Positions 19,229 through 28,338 of a stretch of DNA of 64,000 nt are shown here, piece by piece; position 1 is the stretch's first letter, and each line of letters begins with the position of its first letter. The position numbers were made by a program, and so were the translations under genes. The notes beneath the pieces were generated by a model, which did not search any database, had not been told where the DNA came from, and saw only the letters and a program-made list of their open reading frames with translations. Source of the DNA: Clostridiaceae bacterium (lineage in GTDB: Bacteria; Bacillota; Clostridia; Lachnospirales; Lachnospiraceae); contig CABIYE010000002.1 in NCBI GenBank assembly GCA_902362865.1, forward strand, positions 186,001 through 250,000, given 5' to 3'.

Positions 19229-20329
19229 CTACTGCTCCTTAGCCTCTTCTGCTTCCGGTTTGTTCTTTCCTGAAGGTTTCTGTTCTGAAGATTTCTTGGT
19301 CGCATCTTCCGCTGCATCCTGTTCTTCCTTTTTACCTTCAAACTGGAAATGTTCTCTCACTTTTGCTTCTATCTCATCCATAATCTCCGGATGTTCTATA
19401 AAATAGAGCTTGGCATTCTCCCGCCCCTGCCCAATCTTATTTCCACCGTATGCATACCAGGAACCACTCTTATTCACGACATCAATGGACACAGCAAGAT
19501 CCAGAATGTCTCCTTCTCTTGAAATTCCCTTTCCAAACATAATATCAAATTCTGCTTCCTTAAACGGAGGAGCGATCTTATTCTTTACAACCTTGACGCG
19601 CACCCGGTTCCCCACCATCTCTCCGCTCTGCTTCAGCGTCTCCGTCTTCCTGACTTCCATACGGATAGAAGCATAGAATTTAAGCGCACGTCCTCCTGTA
19701 GTAACTTCCGGATTACCAAACATAACTCCCACCTTCTCACGAAGCTGATTAATAAAAACAACAACACAATTAGATTTACTGATAACCGGAGTAAGCTTTC
19801 TGAGCGCCTGGGACATCAACCTTGCCTGAAGCCCGACATGTGCATCTCCCATATCTCCTTCTATCTCCTGTCTGGGTACAAGAGCAGCAACCGAATCCAC
19901 AACAATAATATCCATAGCTCCGGACCGTACCATCGTCTCCGCAATCTCAAGTGCCTGATCTCCGCTGTCCGGCTGTGAAATATAAAGCTCATCAATATCC
20001 ACGCCTATATTTTTTGCATATACAGGATCCAAAGCATGTTCCGCATCAATAAACCCTGCAATACCGCCTCTCTTCTGAACCTCTGCAATCATATGTAATG
20101 TAACCGTCGTCTTACCGCTGGACTCAGGACCATATACTTCTACAACCCTTCCCCTCGGCACTCCTCCTAATCCCAGAGCCAGATCCAGGCTCAAAGAACC
20201 TGTCGGTATCGTCTCTACCGACACCCGTGCCGCCGGGTCGCCAAGCTTCATCACGGTTCCTTTTCCATAATCTTTCTCCAATTTCGCTATCGCAGCATCT
20301 AACGCTTTTTTCTTCTCTTCATTTAACAT
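19229..20329 (-). CDS. recA: Recombinase RecA
   Basis: Strand-exchange ATPase of homologous repair and co-protease for LexA. 366 residues. Walker A is GPESSGKTT and the Walker B region [14 protein letters not shown]; the L2 loop [17 protein letters not shown] follows. The C-terminal tail of about 40 residues is rich in Glu, Lys and Ser. A LexA-type box and sigma-A promoter lie upstream. Confidence 0.98.
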   Translation of the reverse strand: MLNEEKKKALDAAIAKLEKDYGKGTVMKLGDPAARVSVETIPTGSLSLDLALGLGGVPRGRVVEVYGPESSGKTTVTLHMIAEVQKRGGIAGFIDAEHALDPVYAKNIGVDIDELYISQPDSGDQALEIAETMVRSGAMDIIVVDSVAALVPRQEIEGDMGDAHVGLQARLMSQALRKLTPVISKSNCVVVFINQLREKVGVMFGNPEVTTGGRALKFYASIRMEVRKTETLKQSGEMVGNRVRVKVVKNKIAPPFKEAEFDIMFGKGISREGDILDLAVSIDVVNKSGSWYAYGGNKIGQGRENAKLYFIEHPEIMDEIEAKVREHFQFEGKKEEQDAAEDATKKSSEQKPSGKNKPEAEEAKEQ

Positions 20330-20348
20330 AACCTATTCTCCTTGTTTG

Positions 20349-20362
20349 CGAACGGATGTTCG
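20349..20362. promoter_or_regulatory. LexA (SOS/Cheo) box before recA
   Basis: CGAACGGATGTTCG is a 14-bp dyad matching the Firmicutes SOS consensus GAAC-N4-GTTC. It lies between the promoter and the recA start, so LexA bound here would block early transcription. Confidence 0.92.
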
Positions 20363-20376
20363 TATCTCTGATTAAT

Positions 20377-20405
20377 ATAGTATTATACTTGTTTCAAAAA
20401 GTCAA
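20377..20405 (-). promoter_or_regulatory. Sigma-A promoter of recA
   Basis: On the minus strand, TTGACT (20400-20405) and TACTAT (20377-20382) are 17 bp apart. A TATAAT five bases upstream has no -35 at normal spacing. The LexA box begins about 15 bp downstream of this -10. Confidence 0.7.
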
Positions 20406-20505
20406 CATTTATTTGATAAAATGATTATAGTAGACATAATATCATGCTCTTGTAGAAAAATCAATCCTTAAATCTAAACTGTTCTAACTTCCATGAAATA
20501 ACCAA

Positions 20506-20541
20506 TAAAAAAGCGGCGCACCTATTTCCAGGTACACCGCT
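20506..20541 (-). terminator. Intrinsic terminator after asd
   Basis: A 12-bp stem on the minus strand (AGCGGTGTACCT with AGGTGCGCCGCT) and a 6-base loop, followed by six T. It ends the queH-argH-asd run. Confidence 0.9.
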
Positions 20542-20569
20542 CCTTTACATTCATACTGCCTTACACATT

Positions 20570-21658
20570 CTATTTCTTAGTAATATATCCTTTTGCTGTC
20601 AAAGTTTCTGCACACAATACTGCTCCACCGGCGGCGCCGCGCACAGTATTATGAGACAAACCAATGAATTTGTAGTCATACATGGTGTCCTCTCTCAGAC
20701 GGCCAATAGATACACCCATTCCTCTTTCATAATCCACATCCAGCGCAACCTGCGGGCGATTATCATCTTCAAGATACTGAATAAACTGTTTTGGGGCGCT
20801 TGGAAGCTCTGCCTCCTGTGGAAAACCTTTAAAACTTACAAGTTTTTCAATTAACTGCTCTTTTGACGGCTTCTGTGCAAAATTAATGAAGACTGCAGCA
20901 GTATGTCCATTTAATACCGGAACACGGACACACTGACAAGTGATCTTGGGAGCTTCCGCCTTTACAATCTGTCCATTCTCAACCTTTCCAAGCACACGCA
21001 GTGGCTCCTGCTCACTCTTTTCTTCCTCTCCGCCGATATAAGGGATAATATTCTGAACCATCTCCGGCCAATCCTTAAATGTCTTTCCTGCTCCTGAAAT
21101 AGCCTGATATGTAGTAACCACCAACTCTGTCGGTTCAAATTCTCTCCACGCTGCAAGGCACGGCGCATAACTCTGTATAGAGCAGTTCGGTTTCACAGCA
21201 ATAAATCCTCTCTGCGTACCAAGACGTTTCCTCTGATCCGCAATCACTTCAAAATGCTCTGTATTAATTTCCGGAACTACCATCGGTACATCCGGCGTCC
21301 ATCTGTGAGCGCTATTGTTAGAAACCACAGGTGTCTCTGTCTTCGCATATGCTTCTTCAATCGCTTTGATTTCTTCTTTTGACATATCAACAGCACTAAA
21401 CACAAAATCCACTTCCGCAGCCACTTTCTCTACTTCATTTACATTAAGCACCGTCAGCTTCTTCACAGCTTCCGGCATAGGAGTATCCATTTTCCAGCGT
21501 CCGCCCACTGCTTCCTCGTAGGTCTTTCCTGCTGATCTCGGGCTGGCTGCCACGACAGTTACCTCAAACCAGGGATGATTTTCAAGCAAAGAGATAAAAC
21601 GCTGCCCAACCATTCCGGTTGCCCCTAAAATACCGACTTTTAACTTCTGTTCCACCAT
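20570..21658 (-). CDS. asd: Aspartate-semialdehyde dehydrogenase, archaeal/fungal-like subtype
   Basis: Reduces aspartyl-phosphate to the semialdehyde for lysine, threonine, methionine and diaminopimelate synthesis. 362 residues. The NADP motif GILGATGMVGQRF is at the N-terminus and the catalytic Cys in VKPNCSIQSY. Length and the GGRWKMDTPMP insertion fit the archaeal/fungal-like branch found in many Clostridia. No lysine riboswitch fits in the 54-bp gap to argH. Confidence 0.94.
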   Translation of the reverse strand: MVEQKLKVGILGATGMVGQRFISLLENHPWFEVTVVAASPRSAGKTYEEAVGGRWKMDTPMPEAVKKLTVLNVNEVEKVAAEVDFVFSAVDMSKEEIKAIEEAYAKTETPVVSNNSAHRWTPDVPMVVPEINTEHFEVIADQRKRLGTQRGFIAVKPNCSIQSYAPCLAAWREFEPTELVVTTYQAISGAGKTFKDWPEMVQNIIPYIGGEEEKSEQEPLRVLGKVENGQIVKAEAPKITCQCVRVPVLNGHTAAVFINFAQKPSKEQLIEKLVSFKGFPQEAELPSAPKQFIQYLEDDNRPQVALDVDYERGMGVSIGRLREDTMYDYKFIGLSHNTVRGAAGGAVLCAETLTAKGYITKK

Positions 21659-21712
21659 ATCTGTCTCTCCTATCCTTTCTCCTAATATACATCTATAGAA
21701 TATACCTCTTTT

Positions 21713-23092
21713 TTAATATTCTTGCAAATACTTTTTGTAACTTTCTATCGCTTCTTCCATAGCAGCCTTCCCCGGAGCCCCCGTCGTCACACGTTTATTT
21801 ACACAAGTATCCATCCGGATTGCCTCATAGATATCCTCTTCAAACACAGGCGAAATCTCCTGAAATTCACTTAATTCCATGTCATCAAGAGCAATCCCTT
21901 TCTGAATGCAATAAAGCACAAGCTGACCTACAATACCGTGGGCATCCCGAAACGGCACCCCATGATTTACCAGATAATCTGCCGCATCTGTCGCATTTGT
22001 GAATCCATTTTTTGCGCTTGCTTCCATTCTGTCCTTTTTAAACTGCATCGTACGTATCATACCGGTAAAAAGCGTCAGACAATCCTTTACTGTATCAATT
22101 GCATCGAAAACCATCTCTTTGTCTTCCTGCATATCTTTATTATAAGCAAGAGGAATCCCCTTCATCGTCGTAAGAAGTGACATCAACGCGCCATAAACTC
22201 TTCCGGTTTTTCCCCGCACAAGCTCTGCGATGTCAGGATTCTTTTTTTGTGGCATAATACTGCTTCCTGTACTATAAGCATCATCTATTTCAACAAACTG
22301 GTATTCATTAGAATTCCAGATAATCACTTCTTCGGAAAAGCGGCTCAAATGCATCATAATAACAGAAAGAGCTGACAAAAATTCTATAAGATAATCCCTG
22401 TCCGATACCCCATCCATACTATTCATCGTAGGTTTTTCAAATCCCAGCAGCGTCGCTGAATACTCCCTATCAAGCGGATAAGTGGTTCCCGCCAGTGCTC
22501 CCGATCCTAAAGGGCAGGTGTCCATTCTCTCATAAATGCTTTTCAACCGCTCATGGTCTCTTCTGAACATTTCAAAATAGGCACCCATATGATGAGCAAG
22601 CGTAATTGGCTGTGCTTTCTGCAAATGTGTAAATCCGGGCATAAAAGTTTCCGTATTTTCTTCCATAATAGAAAGAAGAACATGCAGCATATCCTCTATC
22701 AGATTATCCACCAGCAGCACTTCATCTCTGGCATACATTTTCATATCTAAGGCAACTTGATCATTCCTGCTTCTCCCGGTATGGAGCTTTTTTCCCGCAT
22801 TTCCGATTCTTTCAATCAAGGTTGCCTCTACAAAACTATGTATATCTTCACACTGCTCAGATATCACCAGTTTTCCACGTTCTATATCGGAAAGTATCCC
22901 TTCCAGTCCTTCAATAATCTGATCCTTCTCCGCATCCGTAAGAATTCCCTGCTTTGCCAGCATCATCACATGTGCGATACTTCCTCTTATATCCTGCGCA
23001 TAAAGCTTCTTATCAAAAGAAATAGAAGCATTAAAATTATATACTAACTGATCTGTTTCCTTGGTGAATCGTCCACCCCATAACTGTGCCAT
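21713..23092 (-). CDS. argH: Argininosuccinate lyase
   Basis: Splits argininosuccinate into arginine and fumarate. 459 residues. Signature SSIMPQKKNPDIAEL of the fumarase superfamily is present, with LHTGRSRNDQVALDM and GFTHLQKAQPITLAHH. No argG is nearby in the window. It follows queH by 20 bp. Confidence 0.97.
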   Translation of the reverse strand: MAQLWGGRFTKETDQLVYNFNASISFDKKLYAQDIRGSIAHVMMLAKQGILTDAEKDQIIEGLEGILSDIERGKLVISEQCEDIHSFVEATLIERIGNAGKKLHTGRSRNDQVALDMKMYARDEVLLVDNLIEDMLHVLLSIMEENTETFMPGFTHLQKAQPITLAHHMGAYFEMFRRDHERLKSIYERMDTCPLGSGALAGTTYPLDREYSATLLGFEKPTMNSMDGVSDRDYLIEFLSALSVIMMHLSRFSEEVIIWNSNEYQFVEIDDAYSTGSSIMPQKKNPDIAELVRGKTGRVYGALMSLLTTMKGIPLAYNKDMQEDKEMVFDAIDTVKDCLTLFTGMIRTMQFKKDRMEASAKNGFTNATDAADYLVNHGVPFRDAHGIVGQLVLYCIQKGIALDDMELSEFQEISPVFEEDIYEAIRMDTCVNKRVTTGAPGKAAMEEAIESYKKYLQEY

Positions 23093-23112
23093 AAAAAATC
23101 CTTCTTTCTTTT

Positions 23113-23736
23113 TTAATCTTCTGGTAAATCGTTTCTTTCTTTAAATGAAAATACACATCCGCAATAATTCTGACGGTACAGCCCATACTCCCGGGACAAT
23201 TCCACAGAGCGCTTATAACCGTTCCTTTTTTTGAAATCCGATAAAAGGTATTTTACCGGATATTCTTTCTCCAGGCTGCGTCCAATTTCATTCAGCCAAT
23301 CCGCATTCTTCATAGGGCTGATACTGAGAGTAGTCGTAAAATAATCGAATTTTTCTTTTGCCGCAATCTCCGCCGTCTTACGAAGCCTCAGCTCATAACA
23401 GCGGCGGCATCTTTCTCCGCCTTCTTTCACGTATTCCAATCCTTTCGCCATATCATAAAACTTCTCTTTATCATATTGACCAGCGATAAAAGATACCGGA
23501 TACCGAAAATGCATTTTCCTGATTAGTGTCTGCTGCTCGAGCACCCGCTTATCATATTCTTCGTCTGGGTATATATTCGGATTATAATAGAAAACAGTAA
23601 TTTCAAAATATTCACTCAGGTATTCCAGCACATAACTGCTGCACGGAGCACAGCAGCTGTGAAGCAGAAGCCTTGGCACTTCTTTTTGTTCTTCAAGTCT
23701 GCTTATCAACCCGTCCAACTCTTTCTGATAATTCAT
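23113..23736 (-). CDS. queH: Epoxyqueuosine reductase QueH
   Basis: Performs the last step of queuosine tRNA modification. 207 residues. The paired cysteines in HSCCAPCSSYVLEYL and the downstream CRRCYELRL and NYCGCVFS motifs match the DUF208/QueH metal sites. FYYNPNIYPDEEYDKR is typical of the family. Confidence 0.93.
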   Translation of the reverse strand: MNYQKELDGLISRLEEQKEVPRLLLHSCCAPCSSYVLEYLSEYFEITVFYYNPNIYPDEEYDKRVLEQQTLIRKMHFRYPVSFIAGQYDKEKFYDMAKGLEYVKEGGERCRRCYELRLRKTAEIAAKEKFDYFTTTLSISPMKNADWLNEIGRSLEKEYPVKYLLSDFKKRNGYKRSVELSREYGLYRQNYCGCVFSFKERNDLPED

Positions 23737-23884
23737 CCAATCCTCTCCCGTCTTTTTCTATAGCGCAGATTGCTCTTCTGTTAGTATATGAGATTTTGCC
23801 TCCGTATGCAAGCACCCTTTCAGGTTTTCTACATAAACTAATGTATACTTTGCAACGTCTGCACCCTATCTTTAGGAGGTTTTC

Positions 23885-24652
23885 ATGGAACAAATACTGG
23901 AACTCAAACATATTCACTATGCATACCATAATATGGACGGCGAAACTCCAGCACTGACCGATATTTCATTTGCAATAAACGAAGGTGAATTCATTGCCAT
24001 TGTCGGGCCGTCAGGATGCGGTAAATCCACACTTTTGTCTCTGATTGCCGGTTTGCTCGAACCTGAAAAGGGACTGATTAAAATCAGCGGAAAATATCTG
24101 AGAGAAAGCACAACCAATATCGGCTATATGCTCCAGCATGACCAGCTTTTTGAATGGCGAACCATCTACAATAACGTCATTCTCGGACTGGAAGTACAGC
24201 ATATGCTTACCACCAAAGCAAAAGCAAAAGCCCACGAACTTCTCGCGGATTATGGTCTGAAACAATTTGAAAATGCTAAACCATCAGAATTGTCCGGCGG
24301 AATGCGCCAGCGTGCGGCTTTGGTCCGCACTTTAGTACTAGAACCGGATATTCTTCTGCTTGATGAGCCCTTCTCTGCTCTGGACTATCAGACTCGTTTA
24401 AACGTAAGTGACGATATCGGTCAAATTATCCGCCGGGAGAAAAAAACCGCAATCCTTGTTACGCACGATCTCTCAGAAGCCATCTCTTTAGCAGACCGGG
24501 TAATCATATTATCCAAACGGCCTGCAAGCATACAACAAACACTTCCTCTTATCTTCGATCTGGAAAAGGATACACCATTAAATCGCAGAAATACACCAGA
24601 ATTCAAAAACTATTTTAACCTAATCTGGAAGGAGCTGAATGAAAATGACTAA
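23885..24652 (+). CDS. ABC transporter ATP-binding protein (nitrate/sulfonate/taurine type)
   Basis: 255 residues. Walker A GPSGCGKSTLLSLIAGL, Q-loop YMLQHDQLFEW, signature LSGGMRQRAALVRTL, Walker B ILLLDEPFSALD and the H-loop TH are intact. The type resembles SsuB/TauB/ThiZ importers. AGGAGGTTTTC precedes the ATG. It overlaps the permease gene by 14 bp. The permease is split by an inserted element, and no substrate-binding protein lies beside it, so the transported compound cannot be named. Confidence 0.9.
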   Translation: MEQILELKHIHYAYHNMDGETPALTDISFAINEGEFIAIVGPSGCGKSTLLSLIAGLLEPEKGLIKISGKYLRESTTNIGYMLQHDQLFEWRTIYNNVILGLEVQHMLTTKAKAKAHELLADYGLKQFENAKPSELSGGMRQRAALVRTLVLEPDILLLDEPFSALDYQTRLNVSDDIGQIIRREKKTAILVTHDLSEAISLADRVIILSKRPASIQQTLPLIFDLEKDTPLNRRNTPEFKNYFNLIWKELNEND

Positions 24653-25364
24653 TCTTTCAGCTGGCCAGCAAAATTATCTCTACCAGCAGAAAAAACACAA
24701 AAGAATTGTCAGTGTATCGAGAATCCTTATATTATTAAGCTTTCTGTTCGTCTGGGAATTTACCTCCAATGTAGGAATCATCGATTCCTTTATTTTCAGC
24801 AGTCCATCTAAGATTGCCATCTGTTTTTTTCAAATGGTAAAAGATAAAAGCATTTTTCTGCATATAGGAATTACACTGTACGAAACAATTATCAGCTTCC
24901 TGTTGGTAATCGCTGTCAGCACTCTGATAGCAATTGCCCTTTGGTTCAGTCCTAAATTATCAGAAATCCTTGATCCTTATATTGTTGTTTTAAATAGTCT
25001 CCCGAAATCTGCTCTGGCGCCCCTCCTGATTGTCTGGCTGGGCGCCACAAAAACTACGATTATCGTAGCCGGCATGTCAGTAGCAATTTTCGGAAGCATC
25101 CTGAATCTTTACACCAGTTTTACAACCGTTGACCCGGAAAAAATTAAGCTAATTTATACTTTACGCGGCAACCGATATCACGCCCTTACCAAAGTCGTAA
25201 TCCCAAGTTCTATCCCCGCAATCATCAGCACAATGAAAGTTAATATCGGTCTCTGCCTGGTAGGAGTAATCATCGGCGAATTTCTCGCCGCAAGAAATGG
25301 TCTTGGATATCTGATTATCTACGCAAGTCAAACATTTAACCGACAAGGGAAAAAGACATTTTGA
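24639..25364 (+). pseudogene. ABC transporter permease, 5' part, interrupted by a serine-recombinase element
   Basis: Membrane permease of the SsuC/TauC type. The EAA motif region is seen in TLRGNRYHALTKVVIPSSIPAIIS and GVIIGEFLAARNGLGYLI. The true sequence runs to about 25339 (..IYASQ..), after which the frame continues by chance into the inserted element and stops at 25364. The missing end (F-KLDWLLMSIVLLCIMAMG..) lies at 28124-28235 in matching phase. Joined at the shared words, the gene would encode about 267 residues, the usual length. As it stands the last membrane helix is lost and transport is probably abolished. Confidence 0.88.
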
Positions 25365-25471
25365 GTATCGTTAAGTCTAAATCAATCCCAAAGATTCTGA
25401 AAATAAGTTTGCATTCTTGTCTATAAATTGTTATGATAAAAGAAAACAAGAGAAAAAGTGGAGGTGCTTTT

Positions 25472-26029
25472 ATGTCAGAAGCTCTTACAGAAGAAAAAAA
25501 ACCAGAAGAGTCCACGGCAGAATCTACAGAACAGTCTACCCCAGAATTTGCGGAAAAACATATAGAAGCATCTGTAGAAAAGTCTGCAGAAAAAAACATA
25601 AAAAAATCTGTGGAAAAGCCTGACAAAGAACCGGCAGCCGTAGCTGAAGCAGACAAAAAAACAATATCTAATAACCAGACAGATTCAAGCCAATTGCCAG
25701 AGTGCCCTTTTGCTGAACATTTTAGTTTAAGTGATTATGACTATGAATTTACGCAGGAAGATTACATCCTTATGAAACTCCGTGACGAAGATCTGATGGA
25801 ATATCTGCGGATGCAGGAACGCAGAGAAGAAAAGACACAGGAAAGAAAGGAACTCCGCAATTCCAGAATCTATTCCATACTTCAGATAGTTATCATTGCA
25901 CTTGCAATTATATTAATCGTCTGGTTCTTAAAGGACAACCCGACTGTCCTCATTAATATTTTGTACATTGGCGGAATCCTGCTTTTTATATGGTTTTGGA
26001 AACATTCAAAACACACACCTGAGGATTAA
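25472..26029 (+). CDS. Element-borne membrane protein of unknown function
   Basis: 185 residues. Residues 1-75 are low-complexity Glu/Lys/Ser/Ala with repeats of the form (V/A)EKSAEK. A short folded stretch (FSLSDYDYEFTQEDYILMKLRDEDLMEYL) leads to a charged helix (RMQERREEKTQERKEL), then two hydrophobic helices (IYSILQIVIIALAIILIVWFL and TVLINILYIGGILLFIWFW). The likely topology is a large cytosolic N-terminus held at the membrane. I do not recognise a family. GTGGAGGTG precedes the ATG at 25472. It converges on the recombinase gene and is the only evident cargo of the element. Confidence 0.75.
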   Translation: MSEALTEEKKPEESTAESTEQSTPEFAEKHIEASVEKSAEKNIKKSVEKPDKEPAAVAEADKKTISNNQTDSSQLPECPFAEHFSLSDYDYEFTQEDYILMKLRDEDLMEYLRMQERREEKTQERKELRNSRIYSILQIVIIALAIILIVWFLKDNPTVLINILYIGGILLFIWFWKHSKHTPED

Positions 26030-26034
26030 TCATT

Positions 26035-26069
26035 CAGGCAGAGATATGTATAACCCATATCTCTGCCTG
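26035..26069. terminator. Perfect 14-bp inverted repeat between the two convergent element genes
   Basis: CAGGCAGAGATATG and CATATCTCTGCCTG are separated by 7 bases. The tails are only partly T-rich (ATATGCTTTTATC on plus). It sits between stops of convergent genes, so bidirectional termination is the likely role. Confidence 0.65.
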
Positions 26070-26092
26070 ATATGCTTTTATCGGAGATTATT

Positions 26093-27865
26093 CTATTCTC
26101 CTTCTTTATCGTCGCACACTATCCATTTTCCATGACCGCCTTTTCCATCAAAACAGATCTTTCCCTGCCTTCTTAATTTTCTGATTCTGTAGTTCACAGC
26201 AGACAAACCTACTCCTTCCAGTCCGGCAATTTCTTTCGCCGTAATGCATGGATTTTCTCTCATATATTTCTCGATTCTTATGCATTCCATAGCCTTCTTT
26301 TTCTGATACACAAAATCATCCGGCAACACGCAGCACACTGCTGTTTTCCGGGATTTTTCCAGATAGAAATGAATTTCCAGATGATCGGGAAAAACGAAGA
26401 TTGCCTCTATACTATCCAACATTTCAGAAACTACCGCTTTCTTTACAAAACTGCTTTCTAATTTCTGTCGGATAACATACATTCTATTCTCTAACATTTT
26501 CTTGACCTCCGCTTCATCCGGAAGTCTCTCCAGTTCTTCTTCCGTCTTCTTTATAGATTCTTCCAATTCTTCCATTTTTATTTTGTAGATATCATCTGTG
26601 ATAACTCCATAAAGCAGTTTGTCAAGCAGTCTGTCCGAAAGCGTTTTTTGAAAACACAACTTTTCTTCTAATCTTTTTTTCTTTTGGAAATCCTGATTTT
26701 TTTCCAGGACTTTCTCTATGAAAGCCATAACCTTTTCTACGATATCCATAGGGTCTCTCTGTCCTTCCCTATAGGAGTCCCTCTGAAAATTCTGCAGCAA
26801 ATCAAACAATTTCTCCTCATTCAGAACGATATTATCGCATCCTTCCGCTCGCCTTCCATGATAAAGGTAACTGCTGCATTTCCATTCAACAATATAAGAA
26901 TCATCCTTATACTTTTTCCGATATCTGCGATAAAAAACTGCGCCGCACTGTCCACATTTTAACTTTCCTGACAAAATATATTTTCCCCTATGGCTGCTCT
27001 CCGGCTTACAATTTTTTACATTTCCTGCCATCGCACGCTCATCCATTGCCCGATTGGCTTCCTGCCACTCTTTCTCCGTCACACAGGCCGGGACTGCATT
27101 TTTGTGAACGACCCACTTTTCTTTCGGCACCTGGACCATCCGTTTCGTCTGAAAATCCCAATGTCTCTTATTCTGAACTATCGTCCCACAGCGGATTGGA
27201 TTTCGGATAATCCTTCGGATGGCTTCCTCTTCAAAAGGCTTTCCTTCACGGTCATATATTTCATTTTCTTCCAGAATATCTGCAATCGTACCACAACCAT
27301 AGTTTTTTGCCAATTGAAATATAAGACGGATAGCTTCCGCCTCATCCTCCACAAGTTCATACCGCCCTTTGGAAATCTTACAAAGACCATATGTGTTAGG
27401 CGGGAAAATAAATACCTTTCCTTTTTTCTGCCTGTTTTTATGTGCATTGTTAATCTTTTTTGATAGCTCACTGCTGTACTCTTCCGCCAGAATTGCTTTA
27501 ATTCCTGTAATAAGCGCATCATCCGGCGTATAAAATTTATTTTCAATATAGAGATAAAGCCTCTTGCCTGAGGCCACAAGACGGTCTAAAAATAAATACC
27601 AGTCTTTTGCATTACGCATCAAGCGATCCTGTGATTTTACCACCACAATGTCAAACTTATCTTCCAGCAAATCGTCAAACAAGCGGTTATATTCCGCCCG
27701 GCCTTTTGTCGTCGTTCCCGACTTGCTTTCCACGTAAGAATCCACCTGCATCCATTCTTTTTGAAGAATACATTCTTCTGCCTCTTGTACCTGTTTAGCA
27801 AGCGCATCTTTCTGGGCTTCTTCTTCTGTAGAACACCGGCAGTAAACAACCGCCCGCCAAATCAT
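26093..27865 (-). CDS. Large serine recombinase of the inserted element
   Basis: 590 residues. The N-terminal resolvase domain holds the catalytic Ser in VVYCRCSTEEE, and DRLMRN where the family has a conserved Arg-rich loop. The recombinase domain follows (PPNTYGL, IRRIIRNPIRCGTIV), then a zinc ribbon (LKCGQCGAVFYRR..WKCSS..GCDNI) and a coiled coil of about 100 residues. The C-terminus adds a winged-helix-like segment (CITAKEIAGLEGVGLSAVNYRIRKL) that is not standard for the family. The ATG at 27865 overlaps the stop of the 45-aa ORF (ATGA). It is expected to insert and excise the element; the directionality factor is unknown. Confidence 0.93.
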   Translation of the reverse strand: MIWRAVVYCRCSTEEEAQKDALAKQVQEAEECILQKEWMQVDSYVESKSGTTTKGRAEYNRLFDDLLEDKFDIVVVKSQDRLMRNAKDWYLFLDRLVASGKRLYLYIENKFYTPDDALITGIKAILAEEYSSELSKKINNAHKNRQKKGKVFIFPPNTYGLCKISKGRYELVEDEAEAIRLIFQLAKNYGCGTIADILEENEIYDREGKPFEEEAIRRIIRNPIRCGTIVQNKRHWDFQTKRMVQVPKEKWVVHKNAVPACVTEKEWQEANRAMDERAMAGNVKNCKPESSHRGKYILSGKLKCGQCGAVFYRRYRKKYKDDSYIVEWKCSSYLYHGRRAEGCDNIVLNEEKLFDLLQNFQRDSYREGQRDPMDIVEKVMAFIEKVLEKNQDFQKKKRLEEKLCFQKTLSDRLLDKLLYGVITDDIYKIKMEELEESIKKTEEELERLPDEAEVKKMLENRMYVIRQKLESSFVKKAVVSEMLDSIEAIFVFPDHLEIHFYLEKSRKTAVCCVLPDDFVYQKKKAMECIRIEKYMRENPCITAKEIAGLEGVGLSAVNYRIRKLRRQGKICFDGKGGHGKWIVCDDKEGE

Positions 27866-27999
27866 ATTTTGCCGCATTCCCGAACGAGTCTGTCTGCTTC
27901 TACTTTCTCTGTATATGTAATGAAACGCTCCCGGAACAGCATATCTATCAATTTCATCACTAATTTCTTCTCATCAATATTAAAATCTGCTCTTTCCAT
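27862..27999 (-). CDS. 45-aa ORF coupled to the serine recombinase
   Basis: It encodes a small charged protein, MERADFNIDEKKLVMKLIDM then LFRERFITYTEKVEADRLVR. The helix-FITYTEKVEADRLV pattern resembles SHOCT-like short helical domains. Its TGA overlaps the recombinase ATG, so the two are probably co-translated. A weak AGGTAG lies upstream. It could be a co-factor or directionality factor, but nothing in the sequence proves this. An alternative is a leader ORF that only drives recombinase translation. Confidence 0.6.
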   Translation of the reverse strand: MERADFNIDEKKLVMKLIDMLFRERFITYTEKVEADRLVRECGKI

Positions 28000-28118
28000 A
28001 TAACTTTTCTACCTGCACAGTGATATGTTTTCCTGATATCCTATGCAAGAGAAATGGATTTATGCAACAAGGGCATTATTCTTACCGCCACCTGGATATC
28101 CAAAATATCTCTTTCCCA

Positions 28119-28235
28119 CGTCAGGTTTTTAAACTTGACTGGCTTCTGATGTCCATCGTACTTCTTTGTATCATGGCAATGGGGTTGTATTCGCTGATAA
28201 ACCTTCTGGAAAGGCTTTATCAGAAGCGGATATGA
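28119..28235 (+). pseudogene. ABC transporter permease, detached 3' part
   Basis: Reading from 28122 the frame gives QVFKLDWLLMSIVLLCIMAM then GLYSLINLLERLYQKRI and a stop, the last membrane helix and tail of an SsuC-type permease. It continues the 5' part at 24639-25339 in phase. No ribosome site lies at the start, so it is not made on its own; it becomes coding only if the element leaves. Confidence 0.88.
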
Positions 28236-28249
28236 CTTTGTAGCAAATA

Positions 28250-28272
28250 GCAGTTGCTAAGAAAGCAACTGC
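28250..28272 (+). terminator. Hairpin after the ABC transporter genes
   Basis: GCAGTTGC and GCAACTGC pair over 8 bp with a 7-base loop. The following CTACATATCTTTCT is only partly T-rich, so it is a weak terminator candidate at the end of the old ABC operon. Confidence 0.5.
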
Positions 28273-28338
28273 CTACATATCTTTCTATATCTTCAAATAA
28301 TTTTTTCTTTCACTTTTCTTGTAATTATAAAATCCATT

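Larger units (their letters stand above)
25335..28127. mobile_element. 2.8-kb serine-recombinase element inside the ABC permease gene
   Basis: The flanks share GTCA (25327-25330 and 28120-28123) and TTTAA (25335-25339 and 28128-28132) in the same register; either join restores the permease frame. The two ends carry an imperfect inverted repeat, GGGAAAAAGACATTTTG at 25347-25363 and CAAAATATCTCTTTCCC at 28101-28117 (15 of 17 paired). Around TTTAA it would form a near-symmetric attP, as large serine recombinases use. The rejoined permease sequence is itself a dyad (AGTCAA..TTGACT). Unit length is 2793 bp. Contents: a 185-aa membrane protein, a recombinase and a 45-aa ORF. The exact crossover is not settled. 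Confidence 0.85.

Noticed and set aside
19228..19341. N-terminal extension of RecX
   Set aside because: The extension lies inside recA in another frame, is very Arg/Lys-rich, and the ATG at 19227 has its own AAGGAG.
21659..21712. Lysine riboswitch before asd
   Set aside because: The gap to argH is only 54 bp, far too short for the element, and no matching motif is seen.
25327..25330. GTCA as the exact crossover core of the serine-recombinase element
   Set aside because: It is shared by both junctions, but the dyads of the reconstructed attP and attB centre on or next to TTTAA about 8 bp away, so TTTAA is preferred. The choice does not change the main conclusion.
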